This document shows positions 8,895-16,954 of a stretch of 58,682 bases of DNA, one piece after another. Where the stretch lies: the NCBI RefSeq assembly GCF_013304445.1, contig NZ_JAAITA010000018.1:1-58682 (forward strand). Direction: 5' to 3'. The stretch is from Blautia hansenii (GTDB lineage Bacteria; Bacillota; Clostridia; Lachnospirales; Lachnospiraceae). Position numbers and translations under genes: made by a program. The first letter of the stretch is position 1; every line of letters starts with the position of its first letter. Below the pieces are notes generated by a model. The model worked only from the letters and a program-made list of their open reading frames with translations, ran no database searches and was not told the origin of the DNA.

Positions 8895-10445
8895 ATGCTG
8901 AAAACCAATAATCCCATTTTAAAAGGTTTTTATCCCGACCCATCCATATGTAGGGTAGGGAAAGATTATTATTTAGTAAACTCCAGCTTTTCTTATTTTC
9001 CTGGAGTTCCTTTATTTCACAGCCGAGATTTGGCTCACTGGGAACAAATAGGAAATATTCTGGACAGACCGGAGCAATTATCCTTAGACGGGGGAGAAAT
9101 TTCCAGAGGCATTTTTGCCCCGGTAATTCGTTGGAATAATGGAACTTTTTATATGATTACTACAAATGTGGATCAGGGGGGAACTTTTGTGGTTACATCT
9201 AAGACACCACAGGGTCCATGGTCTGATCCTTTTTATTTGGGAGAGAACGCCAAAGGAATTGATCCCAGTTTGTTTTTTGACGAAGATGGAACCTGTTATT
9301 ATGTGGGAACACGACCAAACAGCAATGGGGTTCAATATAACGGAGACTGGGAAATCTGGCTTCAGGAATTAGATTTGGAAAATATGCGCCTTATAGGGGA
9401 AAGCAGAACTATTTGGAAGGGTGCCATGCAAAATGCTATTTGGCCAGAAGGTCCTCATTTGTATAAAATGGGGGAATATTATTATTTGTTCCATGCTGAG
9501 GGAGGAACAGCAGAGGAGCACTGTATTTGCGTTGCACGAACTAAAAGTCTTGAGAAGCCCTTTGAAGGATGTCCCCGCAACCCAGTGTTTACCCACCGGC
9601 ATTTAGGACGGAATTATCCTGTAACATGTGCGGGACATGGGGATTTAGTAGATGATGGAAAGGGCAATTGGTATATAGTAATGCTGGCCTGCAGAAGATG
9701 CAAGGGATGCAGCAGCATGGGCAGGGAAACTTTTCTGGCGAAAGTCCAGTGGGAAGATGGCTGGCCGGTAATCAATCCAGGTATTGGAAAATTGGAAGAG
9801 TGGTTGGAACTGCCACAAGAACCTGTGCGTTTCCCAAGAGAGGCGGGAGAGAATCTGTTTTTTCAATTTTACGGAAACCAACTGCCGAAAGAACTGGTGA
9901 GTATTTACGGAAGAGATTCTCATATGTATTCATTACATGCAAGGCCAGGTTTTCTGCGCTTACAGGCAGGAAGACATCACGTAGGGGAAAAAGCCAGAAG
10001 CACTTATCTGGGTGTGCGGCAAATGGGCTATACCTTCACAGTATCTGCAGGATTGGAATTTATACCCAAGGACAGCCATAGTGGAGCCGGAGTTTTATTG
10101 TTCCAAAATCATCGGAACTTTTTGAGGGCAGAAATACGGAATGAGAATGAAGAGCGTACCACCAGTGTAATAGAAACTATAGATGGGCAGGAACGGGTAT
10201 TGGGTACTGCATCTATCTGTGAAGGACTGATAGAAATCCTGTTTCAGGCAGAGGAACAAGTGGGAAGGATTTACATAGTACAAAACGGGGAGACACGGCC
10301 TGTTGCGGAAGCAGTGGACTTACGGCCTTATAGTACTGAATACGCAGGCGGTTTTGTGGGGTGTACAATGGGAATGTATGCTTCCGCTTATGGAAAAGAA
10401 AGCCAGGATTATGCAGACTTTGCCTGGTTTATTGTGAAACAATAA
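8895..10445 (+). CDS. Glycoside hydrolase family 43, XynB-like beta-xylosidase
   Basis: A 516-residue, signal-less GH43 enzyme. Catalytic positions are the Asp in FYPDPSI (D15), the Asp in GIDPSLFFDEDG (D123) and the Glu in WPEGPHLYK (E185). The segment YYLVNSSFSYFPGVPLFHS is typical of beta-xylosidases/arabinofuranosidases. The C-terminal 200 residues form a concanavalin-like domain. AGGAGG precedes ATG 8895. It is the last gene of the operon, followed by a terminator. Two GH43 enzymes in one operon may divide the work between xylosyl and arabinosyl linkages. Confidence 0.88.
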   Translation: MLKTNNPILKGFYPDPSICRVGKDYYLVNSSFSYFPGVPLFHSRDLAHWEQIGNILDRPEQLSLDGGEISRGIFAPVIRWNNGTFYMITTNVDQGGTFVVTSKTPQGPWSDPFYLGENAKGIDPSLFFDEDGTCYYVGTRPNSNGVQYNGDWEIWLQELDLENMRLIGESRTIWKGAMQNAIWPEGPHLYKMGEYYYLFHAEGGTAEEHCICVARTKSLEKPFEGCPRNPVFTHRHLGRNYPVTCAGHGDLVDDGKGNWYIVMLACRRCKGCSSMGRETFLAKVQWEDGWPVINPGIGKLEEWLELPQEPVRFPREAGENLFFQFYGNQLPKELVSIYGRDSHMYSLHARPGFLRLQAGRHHVGEKARSTYLGVRQMGYTFTVSAGLEFIPKDSHSGAGVLLFQNHRNFLRAEIRNENEERTTSVIETIDGQERVLGTASICEGLIEILFQAEEQVGRIYIVQNGETRPVAEAVDLRPYSTEYAGGFVGCTMGMYASAYGKESQDYADFAWFIVKQ

Positions 10446-10474
10446 AATATAGTAGTACACTTGAAATTATGAAG

Positions 10475-10516
10475 AAAAAGGAGAAACTGTTATAGTGAAA
10501 TAGCTTCTCCTTTTTT
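10475..10516 (+). terminator. Terminator of the xylo-oligosaccharide operon
   Basis: AAAAAGGAGAA at 10475-10485 pairs with TTCTCCTTTTT at 10505-10515. Because the A-rich and T-rich flanks are symmetrical it can also serve the convergent gene ending at 10561. Confidence 0.75.
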
Positions 10517-10560
10517 GTATAAGTCCTCTAAGAACCTGCCGTGTCTGTATGGACAAATAC

Positions 10561-11583
10561 TTAATGGGTAAGTACATCAATTGCCAGATTATTCAGCTTG
10601 CACAGCGTGTTTACCACGGCAAAAATCAGCACAGCCCCCAGCTTGGCCGTAGTATTATCCTGGTCAAACCGAGGGGAAATTTCGCAGATGTCAAAGCCTC
10701 TGACCTGGCGGGTTCTCAGGATATGTTTCAGCAGAGGAAGCACCGCTTCCGGATCCAGTCCCAGGGTCTGTGTGGCACTTACGCCTGGCGCAAATGCAGA
10801 AGAAAATACATCCGTGCAGATGGTAATATAAGCAGAATCACATTCATACAGGAAAGTGTCGATTTTCTCCAAAACGACCGAATAATTGGAGGTTTGAATT
10901 TCCTTTGCCAGAATATAATCCGCTCCGATTTCCTTCGCGTATTTGAACAGGCTGACCGTGTTGCTGTGTTCCTGGATTCCCAGAGGCAGATAGTGATAAG
11001 CAGCTTGTTCTTTTTTATAAATATCTGCAATCTGACGGAACATGGAGCCTGAAGACGGGCCATGCTCATAAGGTCTTAAATCAAAATGCGCGTCAAAATT
11101 GATAATGCCCATATCCAGGGATTCCTTTTTTTTCTTCAAATCGGCGAACTGTCCCTGAAAGTGCCCGAAAGTGGTTTCGTGGCCGCCGCCCAGAACAATG
11201 GGAAACAGGTTCATATCCAGAATTTTCTCCACAGCAAGTCCCAAAAGACGCTGTCCCTCCTCCATGCAAATCTCCTCACAGAGAATGTTTCCGGCATCGT
11301 AGAACTTTACTTCCTGGGAAAATGTACAAGGGAAATTTGACATTTGTGTCCGGATAAAATCCGGTGCAAGAGCGGTTCCTATACGGCCTTTATTTCGTTT
11401 TACCCCCTGCTCACTGCAAAAGCCTATAAACGCAAATCCAAGTTTCCCGTTTTCTATTTCTGTAACTTCGTTTAAATCTAATGGCTGTACCCACTGATGC
11501 CAGCGGAAAGCATCGTAATCTGTGGTGCTGTCCACCCGGCCTTTCCAGCAGTCCATGGCCGCAACATAATTGGTCAATCGCAT
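10561..11583 (-). CDS. hutG: Formimidoylglutamase-like ureohydrolase (arginase family)
   Basis: A 340-residue ureohydrolase-fold protein. Manganese-site motifs are LGGGHETT (H135) and NFDAHFDLR (D164, H166, D168). The APGVSAT segment after the third motif is characteristic of formimidoylglutamase, which splits N-formimidoyl-glutamate into glutamate and formamide in histidine breakdown. In the third motif the usual Asp-x-Asp pair reads ICTDVF, so the first ligand position is Cys256 and only D258 is conserved. GAGGAGG stands upstream of the start on the minus strand. No other histidine-degradation gene is in the window, so another guanidino or formimino substrate is possible. It is transcribed divergently from cooS. 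Confidence 0.75.
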   Translation of the reverse strand: MRLTNYVAAMDCWKGRVDSTTDYDAFRWHQWVQPLDLNEVTEIENGKLGFAFIGFCSEQGVKRNKGRIGTALAPDFIRTQMSNFPCTFSQEVKFYDAGNILCEEICMEEGQRLLGLAVEKILDMNLFPIVLGGGHETTFGHFQGQFADLKKKKESLDMGIINFDAHFDLRPYEHGPSSGSMFRQIADIYKKEQAAYHYLPLGIQEHSNTVSLFKYAKEIGADYILAKEIQTSNYSVVLEKIDTFLYECDSAYITICTDVFSSAFAPGVSATQTLGLDPEAVLPLLKHILRTRQVRGFDICEISPRFDQDNTTAKLGAVLIFAVVNTLCKLNNLAIDVLTH

Positions 11584-11688
11584 AGTTTTTGAATCCTCCT
11601 CGAAGCAGTTATTTTTCCTGAACTTTTTATATCTTATTGTACCATAAGGGACAGTTGGCTGTATAGCGGAAAAAAGTCAAATACTTTT

Positions 11689-11755
11689 GTATCAATCATT
11701 GGTTGATACCTTCAATAAACCGTTGATAGGAAACTTTGACGGAGATTGTTATAAT
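11689..11755 (+). promoter_or_regulatory. Tandem operator-like dyads and -10 element upstream of cooS
   Basis: Two dyads of identical geometry are visible: TATCAA-N7-TTGATA at 11690-11708 (extended by G/C to 7-bp arms) and CTTCAA-N7-TTGATA at 11710-11728. Their centres are exactly 20 bp apart, so both face the same side of the helix. TATAAT at 11750-11755 serves as -10 element, and no good -35 hexamer exists at the right distance. The dyad centres fall near -43 and -63 relative to the expected start, the positions typical of activators. The binding protein is unknown. Confidence 0.6.
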
Positions 11756-11785
11756 ATAGACAAACAAAAATAGTTGGAGGTAGAG

Positions 11786-13678
11786 ATGAGTATATTCAGA
11801 TTGACAACCATTGAAGAATTTGAACAGGCCACGGAAAGACTTCTGGAAACAGGACAGAAGGTAGGGGCGGATTCCTGGCAGGCCAGAGTGAAGAACCAGA
11901 CGCCCCACTGTAAGTTTGGAGAAGAGGGTATCTGCTGCCGTATCTGCACCATGGGCCCATGCCGTATTACCAAAAAGGCACCGAGAGGTATCTGCGGCTG
12001 TGATGCCCACGGTATTGCAGGACGAAATTTTCTGCGTTTTACAGCCGGAGGCGCAGCAACTCATTCAGATCACGGAAGAGAAATCTGCCATACCCTTCAC
12101 GCAGCTTCCCCGGATGGCAATTACCAGGTAAAAGATCCGGAAAAACTTATGCGCATTGCAAAAGAATGGGGCTTGGAAACAGAGGGAAAAGACATTTATG
12201 ATTTGGCACATGAGATGTCCGAACTGGCTCTTTTGGAGTACGGAAAGCCATTTGGCGTACAGCGCTGGTTAAGCAGAGCGCCGGAACACACCCGGAAACT
12301 GTGGCAGGCCGCAGAGCTGGAGCCGAGAGCCATTGACCGGGAAGTTTCTACCGCTATGCACATGACCCATATGGGCTGTTCCTCCAAACCGGAAGCACTG
12401 GTAAGACAGGCTCTGCGTGCAGGTATGTCGGATGGCTGGGGTGGTTCTATGTGCGGGACGGAATTTTCCGATGTGCTGTTCGGCACGCCAAAAGCAGTGG
12501 ACACGGAAGCAAATCTTGGGGTTATGAAAGAAGACCAGGTCAATATCATTATTCATGGACATGATCCAAGTCTGTCAGAAATGATTTGCGAATATGCAGA
12601 AGACCCGGAAATGATTGCCCTTGCAAAATCTTTGGGAGCGACGGGTATTCAAGTGGCAGGTGTCTGTTGTACATCCAATGAAGTCGCTATGCGAAGAGGT
12701 GTTCCTATGGCAGGAAATTTCCTGCAGCAGGAGAACGTGGTACTGACGGGGGCCTGCGAAGCCATTGTGGTAGATGTGCAGTGTATTTTTCCGGCCCTGG
12801 GTCCATTGAGCAAATGTTTCCATACGAAATTTATCACCACTTCTCCCATCGCACAGATGCCGGATTCTGATTTTATCCGTTTTAATGCCAAGACAGCAGG
12901 GGAAAATGCAAAGCAGATTGTACGCATGGCAGTAGAAAACTTTGTCAACAGAAAGCAGGATTTGGTACATATTCCCCAGATGAAGCAGAAAGCCACAGTC
13001 GGTTATTCTGTAGAGGCTATTATCCATGCACTGGATGGTGTGGCAGCAGGACAGGGAGAAGCGCTGGGCACTACCAAACCTTTGCTGGATTGCATTACCT
13101 CAGGTGTATTGAGAGGCGCAGTAGCTATGGTAGGCTGTAATAACCCCAGAGTACGTCCGGATTCTGCGCATATAAAATTAATGAAAAAACTGATTAAAAA
13201 CGATATTCTCGTTATTCTTTCCGGTTGTTCTGCTCAGGCAGCAGCCAGAGCAGGCCTGATGGATAAAAGAGCCAAGGACTTATGCGGAGACGGGTTGAAG
13301 AGAGTCTGTGAACTGGCAGATATTCCGCCGGTGCTGCACATGGGTTCCTGTGTGGATATCAGCCGTATGATGGTACTGGCTTCTAAGCTGTCCATAGACT
13401 CCGGACTTCCTGTTTCCAAGCTGCCTCTGGTAGGCTGCGCGCCGGAATGGATGTCTGAAAAGGCAGTGTCCATTGGCAACTATGTTGTGGCAACCGGTAT
13501 TGATACCTTTCTGGGCGTAGACCCTCAGGTCAGCGGTTCTTCGGAAATGGTTTACTGGCTGACGGAAGGCGTACGGGACTGGGTAGAGGCTTCCTACACG
13601 GTGGAAAAGGATATTGAAAAACTGGGAGATGCCATGATTGCCCGGATTGAAGAGAAGAGAGCAGCACTGGGAATCTAG
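11786..13678 (+). CDS. cooS: Anaerobic carbon monoxide dehydrogenase catalytic subunit
   Basis: A 630-residue Ni-Fe-S carbon monoxide dehydrogenase (CooS) interconverting CO and CO2 in the cytoplasm. ATG 11786 follows GGAGG; a TTG 12 bases upstream is unlikely. The N-terminal cysteine cluster for the D- and B-type iron-sulfur centres (CCRICTMGPC and ICGCDAHG) is present. The C-cluster ligands are all visible in order: His in IHGHDPS, Cys in GVCCTSNE, Cys in TGACEA, Cys in VGCNNPR, Cys in SGCSAQ and Cys in GSCVD. No cooF ferredoxin or maturation gene is adjacent, and no acetyl-CoA synthase subunit, so it is a monocistronic CooS. Its TAG stop lies inside the terminal repeat of the element that follows. 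Confidence 0.95.
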   Translation: MSIFRLTTIEEFEQATERLLETGQKVGADSWQARVKNQTPHCKFGEEGICCRICTMGPCRITKKAPRGICGCDAHGIAGRNFLRFTAGGAATHSDHGREICHTLHAASPDGNYQVKDPEKLMRIAKEWGLETEGKDIYDLAHEMSELALLEYGKPFGVQRWLSRAPEHTRKLWQAAELEPRAIDREVSTAMHMTHMGCSSKPEALVRQALRAGMSDGWGGSMCGTEFSDVLFGTPKAVDTEANLGVMKEDQVNIIIHGHDPSLSEMICEYAEDPEMIALAKSLGATGIQVAGVCCTSNEVAMRRGVPMAGNFLQQENVVLTGACEAIVVDVQCIFPALGPLSKCFHTKFITTSPIAQMPDSDFIRFNAKTAGENAKQIVRMAVENFVNRKQDLVHIPQMKQKATVGYSVEAIIHALDGVAAGQGEALGTTKPLLDCITSGVLRGAVAMVGCNNPRVRPDSAHIKLMKKLIKNDILVILSGCSAQAAARAGLMDKRAKDLCGDGLKRVCELADIPPVLHMGSCVDISRMMVLASKLSIDSGLPVSKLPLVGCAPEWMSEKAVSIGNYVVATGIDTFLGVDPQVSGSSEMVYWLTEGVRDWVEASYTVEKDIEKLGDAMIARIEEKRAALGI

Positions 13679-13839
13679 TACAGCGAATACTAAGTAACCA
13701 CCATATTGACTTGCCTAATTGTCCATCTGCATCGTTGTCGTCAATCAGCGTAGCCACCGCTACGCCTCATTCCTCCGCCTTGCATATGGAACAATTATTC
13801 TACGTCAATATAGCAGAAACTTAGTATTCGTTGTACTAG
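13675..13839. mobile_element. MITE-like 165-bp element with 21-bp terminal inverted repeats
   Basis: The ends at 13675-13695 and 13819-13839 are 21-bp inverted repeats with a single mismatch, beginning CTAGTAC and ending GTACTAG. Inside are a second inverted pair (ATATTGAC at 13703-13710 with GTCAATAT at 13804-13811), complementary stretches around ATTGTCC and GGAACAAT, and a central hairpin GCGTAGC-CACC-GCTACGC at 13748-13765. Both strands could fold into one long branched hairpin. No open reading frame of its own is present. It sits between the last sense codon of cooS and the terminator at 13871, and supplies the cooS stop codon. A decayed relative is seen at the window start. Confidence 0.75.
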
Positions 13840-13870
13840 AAGAAACTAACAGAAGAGGCCCTTTTGTGAG

Positions 13871-13902
13871 AGGAGACTGTATTGGCGGCAGTCTCCTTTT
13901 TC
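13871..13902 (+). terminator. Terminator downstream of cooS
   Basis: A 9-bp stem (AGGAGACTG at 13871-13879 with CAGTCTCCT at 13889-13897) followed by TTTTT. It lies beyond the inverted-repeat element, so it is probably the original cooS terminator displaced by the insertion. Confidence 0.85.
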
Positions 13903-13931
13903 CGTTTGTATTTCCTGATTTCATAAATCTA

Positions 13932-14005
13932 TTGACAAACGAATAAATCAAGTGTAATATTATAAATAAATAGAATAATAAAAATAAATATAATAATAAA
14001 AATAA
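13932..14005 (+). promoter_or_regulatory. Consensus promoter with A/T-rich direct repeats
   Basis: TTGACA at 13932-13937 and TAATAT at 13955-13960 are 17 bases apart. Downstream, a 14-base motif AATAATAAAAATAA occurs twice (13974-13987 and 13992-14005), 18 bases apart, between the promoter and the regulator start. This is a plausible site for autoregulation by the HTH protein encoded next. Confidence 0.75.
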
Positions 14006-14024
14006 GTAGACTGGAGGGGAAGGG

Positions 14025-14534
14025 ATGAATAAAACAGAAGTATTAATACATCCGGTAAGATTAAGCATTTTGCAGTATTTGTGCATACACAAAAAAGCTA
14101 CCACAAGTGAGATTATATCTTCATTACCAGCCGTTTCAAAGGCATCCATTTATAATCATATTAGATTACTTGAGCAGAATCAGATTATAGAAGTGGTGCA
14201 GGAAAATAGAATCCGAGGGACCATAGAAAAGATATATTCGCTGAAAAAAGTGGCTAAAAACAATGACTTTAATGCAATATTGACTTTCTTATTATCTTTG
14301 CTTTCAGATTTCCAGAAGTATTACGAAAAGGAACCTGATCCCACAAAAGATATGTTGTTTGCAGGGAGAGATTACTTATTGCTTACGGATGCTGAATATC
14401 AGCAGTTCATCCAAGAGCATGAAAAATTATGCCAGAAATATTATAGGAAAAACAGTCCGGGAGCAAAACTCAGAAATATTTCAATCATTTCCGCTCCTGT
14501 TAATGAGAAAGAGAAGGAGGAGTTAGATGAATAA
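14025..14534 (+). CDS. ArsR-like winged-helix transcriptional regulator
   Basis: A 169-residue protein. Residues 7-75 form a winged helix-turn-helix: HPVRLSILQYL starts helix 1, SKASIYNHIRLLEQNQII is the recognition helix and wing entry. The C-terminal 90 residues are helical and probably mediate dimerisation; no metal-binding cysteine pattern is seen. The ribosome site is GGAGGGGAAGG. The stop overlaps the start of the ABC exporter by 8 bases, so the two are translationally coupled and the regulator likely controls the exporter in response to its substrate. Confidence 0.8.
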   Translation: MNKTEVLIHPVRLSILQYLCIHKKATTSEIISSLPAVSKASIYNHIRLLEQNQIIEVVQENRIRGTIEKIYSLKKVAKNNDFNAILTFLLSLLSDFQKYYEKEPDPTKDMLFAGRDYLLLTDAEYQQFIQEHEKLCQKYYRKNSPGAKLRNISIISAPVNEKEKEELDE

Positions 14535-16221
14535 ATACTGCAGACATTCTAAAAACTCCTTGTTTATTTACATGGTATTAAATATTATAACAGCTGTTTT
14601 ATCCGTGGCAATCGCACTGATTATTGAACTGACAATTAATATAGTAAGTACTGAGCAGATGGATGACTTTAGGAGGATTGTTTTTGGTGCGTTGATTTTT
14701 ATAGTGCTATATTTTGGATTTAACTATCTAAGGAATTTTTACATGCAGAGAATGATTAATCGTTATATAGGACAATTACGTAGTCTTTTGTTTCGAAAAA
14801 TAATGTCATATTCGTTTGTTGGTTTTCGGAAATCTTCAACATCAGATTATTTGTCACTTCTCACAAATGATATTCAGATTTATCAGGAAGGAATAGTGAG
14901 AAGTAAACTCTGTGTAGTACAAAATGTCATATCAGCAACAATTGTACTGCTGGCTCTATTGGGCACAAACATAAGTATCACTTTTCTGATTATTACATGT
15001 ACAGTAATTATTTATTTTTTGCCACGTCTTTTTAATAAGAAGATTTCTCTGGCACAGGAAAAGGTTTCAAAACGACTTGCTCTTATAACTGGGACTGCGT
15101 CAGATTATTTGGAAGGATTTTATGTGATTAGTACATACAATTATCAGGAAAAAGCAGGAGAAAAATTTGATTCTGCGAATGAAAAATATTATGAAAAAAA
15201 GAATTCACTGGATAAAAATCTATCCAAAAGTGAGACATTTTCCTCCGTTCTGTCCGTTGCGACAGAATTGCTGGTACTGTTTGTGTCGGCTCAATTTGTG
15301 TTTATGAATATATTAAATGTCGGGGAAATGGTTGCGGTGATGCAGCTGACAGGTGCATTTGTTCAGCCGTTGATACTCATTATGACAAATTTGCCAAAGA
15401 TTTCTGGTGGCCGGGCAATAGAGGAACGATTTTTAAGCATATTGACTGTAGATGAAAATGATAGGGGAAACCAAAAAGAAGAATCTGCATTACTTCTTTT
15501 TGAAAAAGACATTGAACTGTGTAATATCAGTTTTTCTTATGAAGGGCAGAAGGAAATATTACATGAAATTTATTTGAAAATACGAAAAGGTAAGAAATAT
15601 GCAGTAGTAGGAGGCAGCGGTGCAGGAAAGACAACATTAATCAATCTTATTAACGGTATTTATAAGCAGAACGCAGGAAATATTCTGGTAGACGGATGCG
15701 GTATTGAAAACAAATATCGTCAATATATCAATTTGTTTGCAACAGTTGGTCAAAATACTTTTTTGTTTCATTCAACCGTACAAGAGAATATTACACTTAC
15801 GGAAAAGGAAGATGCAAAACGTTTGGTGGATGCCTGCACAATCAGTGGAGTCTTGGAATTGATACAAGATCAGAAATGTAGGCTGGAGCAGGTAATACAA
15901 GAGAATGGAGCAAACTTGTCAGGAGGGCAAAAGCAAAAAATAGCATTGGCACGGGCTGTTTATCATGAAAAGCCGATATTGATTCTTGATGAGGGAATGT
16001 CGGCGATTGATAAGAAAAGTGCTTATGATATAGAGAAACGGCTTCTTAGTAGGAAGAATGTGACATTACTGTCGATTACGCATGATATTCATTCTCCGCT
16101 TTTAAAAGAATATGATGAAATTATCTTTCTTGTAGATGGTGGAATTGAAATGGCAGGCAGTTATAATGCCGTTTTTGAACATAGCGAGAAATTTCGAGAA
16201 TTTTTGAATGGAACTGGTTGA
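14527..16221 (+). CDS. ABC exporter, fused membrane and ATPase domains
   Basis: This 564-residue half-transporter has six predicted membrane segments in residues 1-310 (ABCB/MsbA type I exporter fold) and an ATPase domain from about 325. Walker A is GGSGAGKTT, the signature is LSGGQKQK, Walker B is ILILDEGMS, and the switch His is in SITHDIH. Export of a peptide, lipid or drug is possible; the substrate cannot be read from sequence. It probably acts as a homodimer because no second half is present. This two-gene unit is more A/T-rich than its neighbours and has its own promoter and terminator, which suggests acquisition as a cassette. Confidence 0.88.
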   Translation: MNKYCRHSKNSLFIYMVLNIITAVLSVAIALIIELTINIVSTEQMDDFRRIVFGALIFIVLYFGFNYLRNFYMQRMINRYIGQLRSLLFRKIMSYSFVGFRKSSTSDYLSLLTNDIQIYQEGIVRSKLCVVQNVISATIVLLALLGTNISITFLIITCTVIIYFLPRLFNKKISLAQEKVSKRLALITGTASDYLEGFYVISTYNYQEKAGEKFDSANEKYYEKKNSLDKNLSKSETFSSVLSVATELLVLFVSAQFVFMNILNVGEMVAVMQLTGAFVQPLILIMTNLPKISGGRAIEERFLSILTVDENDRGNQKEESALLLFEKDIELCNISFSYEGQKEILHEIYLKIRKGKKYAVVGGSGAGKTTLINLINGIYKQNAGNILVDGCGIENKYRQYINLFATVGQNTFLFHSTVQENITLTEKEDAKRLVDACTISGVLELIQDQKCRLEQVIQENGANLSGGQKQKIALARAVYHEKPILILDEGMSAIDKKSAYDIEKRLLSRKNVTLLSITHDIHSPLLKEYDEIIFLVDGGIEMAGSYNAVFEHSEKFREFLNGTG

Positions 16222-16230
16222 TGCTTTATC

Positions 16231-16283
16231 AAAAAAAGGGGGTTGCTCCATAGATACTCACTCACCTATTTTGCAACGCCCCG
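16231..16283 (-). terminator. Terminator between convergent ABC exporter and small membrane gene
   Basis: Read on the minus strand, GGGGCGTTGC pairs with GCAACCCCC across a loop of about 25 bases and is followed by TTTTTTT. It is best oriented for the small gene ending at 16325. On the plus strand the trailing T run is weak. Confidence 0.65.
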
Positions 16284-16324
16284 TTTCCACTTTACTTTTA
16301 GTATAGAACTATCAAGACGTAACA

Positions 16325-16588
16325 TTATACAATCCATTTATTTCTGTCTCTTAATAATTCTTGAGATATTTTCGCCTCTTTTGTTGCTTCTTCCTTGTCA
16401 TCCATTATAGTTGTTTTCTTTCCATCAATAGCCCACAAAAAAACAAGATTTAATAAATATATTCCAAAAACTAACCATGCAGTCCAATTATATTTTAGTG
16501 GCTTCACAAAAGGAACAAAGCAAATACCTAAAATATACAAAAGTGCTACAAATGACAAAGAATATTTTATACCTTTTGCGTACTTCAT
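16325..16588 (-). CDS. Small two-segment membrane protein of unknown function
   Basis: An 87-residue protein not recognised as a known family. Two hydrophobic segments are clear, about residues 9-28 and 36-55. A charged C-terminal tail (MDDKEEATKEAKISQELLRDRNKW) probably lies in the cytoplasm. GGGAGGG stands about 10 bases upstream of the ATG on the minus strand, and a terminator follows, supporting it as a real gene. It is convergent with the ABC exporter. Confidence 0.6.
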   Translation of the reverse strand: MKYAKGIKYSLSFVALLYILGICFVPFVKPLKYNWTAWLVFGIYLLNLVFLWAIDGKKTTIMDDKEEATKEAKISQELLRDRNKWIV

Positions 16589-16770
16589 TAACTTATCCCT
16601 CCCTATAAGTTATTTCCAATAAATTTTTAGATTGCCATTCAATAGTATTCAGAACATATTTTTTATCGATAAATTTGAACGGAAATTTATGTACGAAATA
16701 AAAATATTTGATATAATCAAAGTGAAGAACAGAACTATATGATATGGAAGGGGAGATAATCCATTGATAA

Positions 16771-16950
16771 AACTATCTTGCAGAAGATTTAATTGAAAAT
16801 GAATCTGAACTGTTTCGCGAAAGACAATTTTATGATACAGAAAAAATGAGTAAAGAGCAGAGAAATATGTTTGTTGTATGGCTCATTGTTGCTATGAAAA
16901 ATGTGCATTTAGATGAAAAAAGGCATTTAGAAAGTACAGGGAGGACGTGA
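16771..16950 (+). pseudogene. Start-less 59-codon ORF remnant before the response regulator
   Basis: An open frame runs from just after a TAA at 16768-16770 to TGA at 16948-16950, encoding a peptide with DLIENESELFRERQF and a hydrophobic VVWLIVAMKNV stretch. No start codon with a ribosome site is present; the first in-frame ATG leaves only about 35 residues. A GAAGGGGAG ribosome-like site lies upstream in another frame, as if the 5' part had shifted. The rest of the 366-base gap from 16589 to 16954 holds only A/T-rich sequence with a possible TATAAT near 16712. Confidence 0.3.
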
Positions 16951-16954
16951 TTTT

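Noticed and set aside
11736-11755. TTGACG and TATAAT read as a complete cooS promoter
   Set aside because: The hexamers are only 8 bases apart, far too close for sigma-A; only the TATAAT was kept.
12575-13027. 150-codon minus-strand frame inside cooS
   Set aside because: It mirrors the codon structure of cooS and has no features of its own.
13690-13840. CRISPR-like or tRNA-like reading of the structured element
   Set aside because: There is a single unit with inverted, not direct, repeats, no spacers, and no cloverleaf with a T-loop; the inverted-repeat element explains it.
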